Source: Clostridiaceae bacterium (GTDB lineage Bacteria; Bacillota; Clostridia; Saccharofermentanales; UBA5734). Taken from it: DNA of 43,745 bases. The stretch spans positions 1 through 43,745 of the forward strand of contig JAAYJD010000020.1 of assembly GCA_012523135.1 (NCBI GenBank). Reading direction: 5' to 3'. Shown piece by piece: positions 40,336-43,745 of the stretch (positions are counted from its first letter, which is position 1; every line of letters begins with the position of its first letter). The translations under genes were made by a program, and so were the position numbers. The notes under the pieces are model-generated. The model ran no database searches. It saw nothing but the letters and a program-made list of their open reading frames with translations, and was not told the DNA's origin.

Positions 40336-41276
40336 CGGGCGGTCTCCCGGTCCAGGCGCATGGCCGCCTTGGCGATCGCTTCGCTTGTCAGCCCATAGTG
40401 CGCCAGCAGTTCCTGCCAGTTGTAGGCGGAAGTGCCGAACTGGTCGGCGATCCCGATCATGGCCGAGGGCAAATTGAGCCGGCCGGACAGTGCTTCGTGC
40501 ACCGCGCTGCCCAGGCCGCCGATCACGCTGTGTTCTTCGGCGGTCACGAAAGCCCGGCAGCCCCTGAGCACCTCGACCAGCCGGTCGGCATCCAGCGGCT
40601 TGATCGTGCTGATGTTGACAACCTTGAGGCGGATACCTTCGCGGGCAAGCTGTTCGGCCGCTTCCAGCCCGAGAGACACCATGACGCCGGTCGCAAGGAG
40701 GGCGATGTCGCCGTCGGGTTTCACTTCCGTGATCTGGCCGATTTGCCAGGGCACGTCGGGGTCGGTCAGGACCGGCAGATCGTTGCGGCAGACACGCAAA
40801 TAGACCGGACCGTCGTGTTCGGCCATCGCCATGACCATCTTTTCGGTCTCGACGGCATCGACCGGCGAGAGGACCGTCATGTTGGGCAGGACGCGCATCA
40901 GGGCCAGATCGTCGATGCTCTGGTGCGTCGACCCGTCACCGAAGTCGGACAGGCCGGCACTGGACCCGCAGATCTTGACGTTGAGGCCGGGGATGCAGAT
41001 GCTGGTCCGGATCTGGTCATAGGCGCGGCCGGTGGCGAAAACGGCAAAGGAGCCCGCGAACGGGATTTTACCGGTCAGGCTGAGGCCCGCTGCCGTCGCG
41101 ATCATGTTGGCTTCGGCGATGCCCATTTCAAAATAGCGCTCCGGGAACGCATCCTGGAAAAAGCAGCTCATCGTCGATTTGCCCAGGTCGGCTTCGAGCA
41201 CGACGACCCGGCTGTTCTGCCGTCCCAGCCTGACAAGGCTTTCGCCGTAGGCTTTCCGTTGATTCAACCACAGCAT
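40332..41276 (-). CDS. transketolase, C-terminal subunit
   Basis: A 314-residue C-terminal half of a split transketolase (pyrimidine-binding and C-terminal domains). The family segment FEMGIAEANMIATAAGL contains the conserved Glu that activates the thiamine diphosphate ring. DLALMRVLPNMTVLSPVDAVE and VVNISTIKPLDAD are also typical. GGAGGG precedes the ATG, and the start overlaps the N-half gene by 13 nt, so the two subunits are made together. It needs the N-half for the cofactor diphosphate site. The pathway could be pentose exchange or cleavage of an unusual ketose such as apulose or a sulfo-sugar; the sequence does not decide. Confidence 0.93.
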   Translation of the reverse strand: MLWLNQRKAYGESLVRLGRQNSRVVVLEADLGKSTMSCFFQDAFPERYFEMGIAEANMIATAAGLSLTGKIPFAGSFAVFATGRAYDQIRTSICIPGLNVKICGSSAGLSDFGDGSTHQSIDDLALMRVLPNMTVLSPVDAVETEKMVMAMAEHDGPVYLRVCRNDLPVLTDPDVPWQIGQITEVKPDGDIALLATGVMVSLGLEAAEQLAREGIRLKVVNISTIKPLDADRLVEVLRGCRAFVTAEEHSVIGGLGSAVHEALSGRLNLPSAMIGIADQFGTSAYNWQELLAHYGLTSEAIAKAAMRLDRETAR

Positions 41277-42115
41277 GTTTCGTCCCTCCGCTTCTGTTCC
41301 AGGTCAACCAGCGCCTGACGGTATAGGTCTTCTGTCAGGATGCCGTTGTGATAGGCCGCCGTGTTTTCGGCAAACGGGATGCCTTTGCCCTTGACCGTAT
41401 GGGCGACGATCATGGTCGGGCGGCCCGAAACCTGATCGGCCTGCTCCAGGGCGGCGCAGACCGCCGCGACATCGTGCCCGTCGATCTCAATAACCTGCCA
41501 GCCGAAGGCCTGCCACTTTTCGGTGAAGGGGTAGGTGTTGAAGCGCTGGGCGATCTCGCCGGTCGCCTGGATGCGGTTGCAGTCGAGCAAGCCGACCAGG
41601 TTGTCCAGCTTGAAGTTGGCTGCGGCCATCGCCGCTTCCCAGACCTGCCCTTCAGCCAGTTCGCCGTCGCCCAGCATGACGAAAACTTTGCTTTCCAGAT
41701 GGTCGAGACGCAGCCCGAGCGCCATGCCGACCCCGATCGACAGGCCCTGGCCGAGCGAGCCGCTGTTGGCTTCAATGCCCGGGGTGCGGCGCAGGTCGGG
41801 GTGGCCCTGCAGCATGCCGTTCAGCTTCTTGACGTGCCTCAGTTCAGCCTCGGGAAAGTAGCCACAGGCCGCCAGGGCCGCGTACTGGGCGAGCGCCGCG
41901 TGGCCTTTGCTCATGACAAAGCGGTCCCGTTCCGGCCAATGCGGGTTCTGGGGGTCGTGCTTCATTTTCCAGCCGTACAGAGCCGCCACGATGTCCGCGG
42001 CCGAGCAAGACCCGCCGATGTGCCCGGCTTTGCCGACCCCGGTCATCTCGATGATGTGATAGCGGATTTTCCAGGCCAGGTCTTCGATCCGGGCCTGTTG
42101 ATTTGAATCAAGCAT
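41264..42115 (-). CDS. transketolase, N-terminal subunit
   Basis: A 283-residue N-terminal half of a split transketolase. It carries the thiamine-diphosphate motif GDGELAEGQVWEAAM followed by NFKLDN (149-172), the conserved GHIGGSCSAADIVAALY (31-47), and SLGQGLSIGVGMALGLRLD. AGGAGGG is 6 nt before the ATG; the ATG falls inside the last codons of the GntR gene (8-nt overlap). Split halves are common in Bacillota and archaea, where they often serve specific catabolic routes rather than the central pentose phosphate pathway. The two halves and two dehydrogenases suggest a dedicated route. Confidence 0.94.
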   Translation of the reverse strand: MLDSNQQARIEDLAWKIRYHIIEMTGVGKAGHIGGSCSAADIVAALYGWKMKHDPQNPHWPERDRFVMSKGHAALAQYAALAACGYFPEAELRHVKKLNGMLQGHPDLRRTPGIEANSGSLGQGLSIGVGMALGLRLDHLESKVFVMLGDGELAEGQVWEAAMAAANFKLDNLVGLLDCNRIQATGEIAQRFNTYPFTEKWQAFGWQVIEIDGHDVAAVCAALEQADQVSGRPTMIVAHTVKGKGIPFAENTAAYHNGILTEDLYRQALVDLEQKRRDETCCG

Positions 42116-42842
42116 TGAATCCCTCCTGATTTTGATGATGACTTGCCGTGGCAGTCCGGTATTCCCGAATTTTATCGATCGTGCGTTGAAGATGCGTTTT
42201 CATCAGGCTGTAGGCGCGTTCCGGTTCGCGTTCGGCAAAGGCGGCCAGGATCAGCTCATGAAACTGGATGCCGATATCCGGCCCGATGGCCTCGATGACC
42301 TTGCGAAAATTGACAGATAAAATGTCGCGCAGAATCTGCTCGACCTGGTAGAAGTAGCGGTTCTGCGAAAGCTTAACGATCTGCAGGTGAAAATCCAGGT
42401 CGAGACGTGCCGCCTCGTCCGGATCGTTGACCGCCTGGCGCATCTTTTCGTACAGGCGCTTCAGCCGGCCGATCTCGCGCGTGTCCATGCGCAGGCAGGC
42501 CAGCCGGGCGGCTTCGCACTCGATCGCCAGGCGGAATTCGAGGATTTCGATCATGTCGCGGTTGCCCTGGACATAGACGGGGATGATCGCGTCAAACAAG
42601 GCCGCCTGGTTTTCTTCGCGCACATAGGTGCCGCTGCCCTGGCGGGCCTCGATCAGGCCCAGGCTCTTGAGACGCTCCAGGGCGGACCGGATCGACATGC
42701 GGCTGACGCCGAACTGCTCCTTGAGCGCAAGCTCTGCCGGAAGGCGCGACCCGGGCGCCCATTCTCCGCTCAGGATCAGGTTTTTCAGCTGGACGAAAAC
42801 CGCGTCGCCCACATGGACCCGTTCGATCGGCTTGACCGGCAT
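42108..42842 (-). CDS. GntR-family regulator with FCD domain
   Basis: A 244-residue FadR-subfamily repressor. The winged helix is at 10-76 (LPAELALKEQFGVSRMSIRSALERLKSLGLIE, GSGTYV); the C-terminal FCD ligand domain includes DLDFHLQIVKLS and FHELILAAF, whose Asp/His residues often bind a metal plus an organic acid or sugar acid. GGGAGG precedes the ATG. It is the first gene of the transketolase operon, with a promoter and a GntR-type palindrome directly upstream. Family knowledge suggests induction by an intermediate of the encoded pathway. Confidence 0.93.
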   Translation of the reverse strand: MPVKPIERVHVGDAVFVQLKNLILSGEWAPGSRLPAELALKEQFGVSRMSIRSALERLKSLGLIEARQGSGTYVREENQAALFDAIIPVYVQGNRDMIEILEFRLAIECEAARLACLRMDTREIGRLKRLYEKMRQAVNDPDEAARLDLDFHLQIVKLSQNRYFYQVEQILRDILSVNFRKVIEAIGPDIGIQFHELILAAFAEREPERAYSLMKTHLQRTIDKIREYRTATASHHQNQEGFNA

Positions 42843-42863
42843 GGATACCTCCCAAATTGTAGG

Positions 42864-42874
42864 TTGTCAGACAA
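42864..42874 (-). promoter_or_regulatory. GntR/FadR-type operator
   Basis: TTGTC-A-GACAA (plus strand) is a perfect 5-1-5 palindrome that fits the GntR pattern GTM-N-KAC (here GTC-A-GAC). It lies about 10-20 nt after the predicted start of the gntR transcript, where a bound regulator would block elongation or initiation. Confidence 0.7.
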
Positions 42875-42890
42875 ATTAAGACATAATCCG

Positions 42891-42919
42891 AGTATAGCGT
42901 GCGATCCAGCGCCTGTAAA
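42891..42919 (-). promoter_or_regulatory. promoter of gntR-transketolase operon
   Basis: On the minus strand: TTTACA (42919-42914), 17 nt, TATACT (42896-42891), each 5 of 6 to consensus. It lies 12 nt after the end of the AraC gene, so the two genes are probably independent units. Confidence 0.75.
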
Positions 42920-42931
42920 GGTCCGTTCGGG

Positions 42932-43745
42932 TTAATCCGCCTGGCGGTAAATGCGCGGGGTCGTGCCTTTGACGCGGACAAATGCGTTCTTGAACGTGAT
43001 GTAGTTGATGTAGCCGACCGCTTCGGCGATGGCGGACAGGGGCGTGCGGGTCTGCTGCATCAGCTCAATCGCCTTGCTGACGCGCAAGGTCTGCAGATAA
43101 TCGGAAAAGGTCATCCCCAGCTGTGTTTTGAGCATCTTGGAGAGCTGAGTGCGGTGCATGCCGGACAGATCAGCCAGCTGTTTCATGCTCAGGTTCTGGT
43201 CTGCGTAATGCTCGTCGATGTAGCTGCGGATGAGCTTGCCCATGTGGTAGGTGCTTTCGTGACGGACTTCATCGATCAAGGTGCACAACTGGCGGATCGT
43301 CTGTTCGATGGTGGCCCACTTGGCGTCTTTGTCACGGCAAGCCAGAAAGTGGTTATATTGTTCCTTGATTTCCTTTTGCTCAACATCATAATCCGCCGCC
43401 AGGCGCAGCAGGAAGGACATGACACACGCCGGATCCGTTGTTTCCTGAACCTCGTGCAGCATGCTGGCACATGCCTCGGGCTTGTTGGCCTGCAGATCAT
43501 TGGTCAAACTGATTTGCGTCGTAATCGGCAAGGTGTACTCAACTTGCCGGCGTAACACGATATCGGTCTTCAGGGCGACATACTGCGGATGAAGCTCTTC
43601 CGGCCTGTGCATGATCTTAGACAAGGCAAAACAAAGCTTGTTGCCGGCTTGCTGCCGCAGATAGTCCTCGATTTGATTGCGCTGGGCAGAAGCCGTCCGG
43701 TTTGCCTTGAACCAGTAGAGCAGGCAGCGATCTCCTGACAGCACG
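42932..43745 (-). CDS. AraC-family transcriptional regulator (5' end missing)
   Basis: The window cuts off the N-terminus; about 271 C-terminal residues are visible. The last 100 residues are a double helix-turn-helix of the AraC/XylS type: LSMKQLADLSGMHRTQLSKML and TPLSAIAEAVGYINYITFKNAF, then the usual VKGTTPRIYRQ. The middle part (IMHRPEELHPQYVALKTDIVLRRQVEYT) resembles the sensor-linker region of YesN-like AraC regulators, which often have an extracytoplasmic sensor upstream. It lies on the same strand before gntR, so it could also regulate the transketolase operon. The true start lies outside the window. Confidence 0.88.
   Translation of the reverse strand, partial: VLSGDRCLLYWFKANRTASAQRNQIEDYLRQQAGNKLCFALSKIMHRPEELHPQYVALKTDIVLRRQVEYTLPITTQISLTNDLQANKPEACASMLHEVQETTDPACVMSFLLRLAADYDVEQKEIKEQYNHFLACRDKDAKWATIEQTIRQLCTLIDEVRHESTYHMGKLIRSYIDEHYADQNLSMKQLADLSGMHRTQLSKMLKTQLGMTFSDYLQTLRVSKAIELMQQTRTPLSAIAEAVGYINYITFKNAFVRVKGTTPRIYRQAD

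Noticed and set aside
38494-42842. Assignment of the transketolase operon to sulfoglycolysis or apiose breakdown
   Set aside because: Both known routes use split transketolases, but the required isomerase, kinase or sulfo-sugar genes are absent, so a specific pathway name is not supported.

Overview
The window reads as chromosomal DNA from a GC-rich, low-complexity-free member of the Bacillota, most likely a clostridial lineage (inference). The clues are addAB instead of recBCD, a FabT-like MarR regulator, DUF3842 and DUF1836 proteins, paired half-size chromate transporters, a split transketolase, strong AGGAGG ribosome binding sites, and no outer-membrane genes. It is densely coded: about 40 genes, no gap over 300 bp (the longest are 19143-19356 and 20068-20271), and no rRNA, tRNA, CRISPR array, prophage or insertion sequence that I could see. 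Only the last gene is cut by the window edge.

Layout. (1) 88-7961: hflX, then a lipid module: a FabT-like regulator, a dedicated acyl carrier protein, an AMP-forming acyl ligase, a diacylglycerol/lipid kinase, a convergent PlsC-type acyltransferase, and a second acyl ligase paralogous to the first. A FabT-box-like palindrome lies in the promoter of the regulator. (2) 7963-15284: addB-addA, with addB starting 1 nt after the second ligase. (3) 15235-17559 (minus): DUF3842 - galactokinase family - tadA. Its promoter abuts a divergent promoter for a zinc-ribbon membrane protein and a PAP2 phosphatase. (4) 19143-19356: a candidate small RNA with an anti-Shine-Dalgarno sequence between two hairpins. 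(5) 19357-20067 (minus): DUF2161 PD-(D/E)XK-like protein. (6) 20272-24088: siderophore/cobalamin-type ABC importer (lipoprotein, permease, ATPase) plus a metallo-beta-lactamase-fold protein. (7) 29149-24078 (minus): tag - glycerophosphodiesterase - SLC45-like MFS - ROK-like regulator - two chromate transporter halves. (8) 29300-31922: DUF1836 regulator - NfeD - flotillin, a membrane-domain operon. (9) 32027-38490: uridine-kinase-like protein, metA, trxA, nnr (NAD(P)HX repair), alr, and a UroD-family protein. (10) 42842-38494 (minus): GntR/FCD regulator - transketolase N and C halves - zinc alcohol dehydrogenase - SDR, a carbohydrate/polyol catabolic operon with its own promoter and operator, preceded by a truncated AraC-family regulator.

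The most interesting elements are the candidate small RNA at 19258-19353, the FabT-type lipid module with dedicated ACP and two acyl ligases, the structured spacer inside the ABC importer operon (21327-21389), and several promoter-embedded palindromes. All functional statements come from motif reading; no database search or folding calculation was run.
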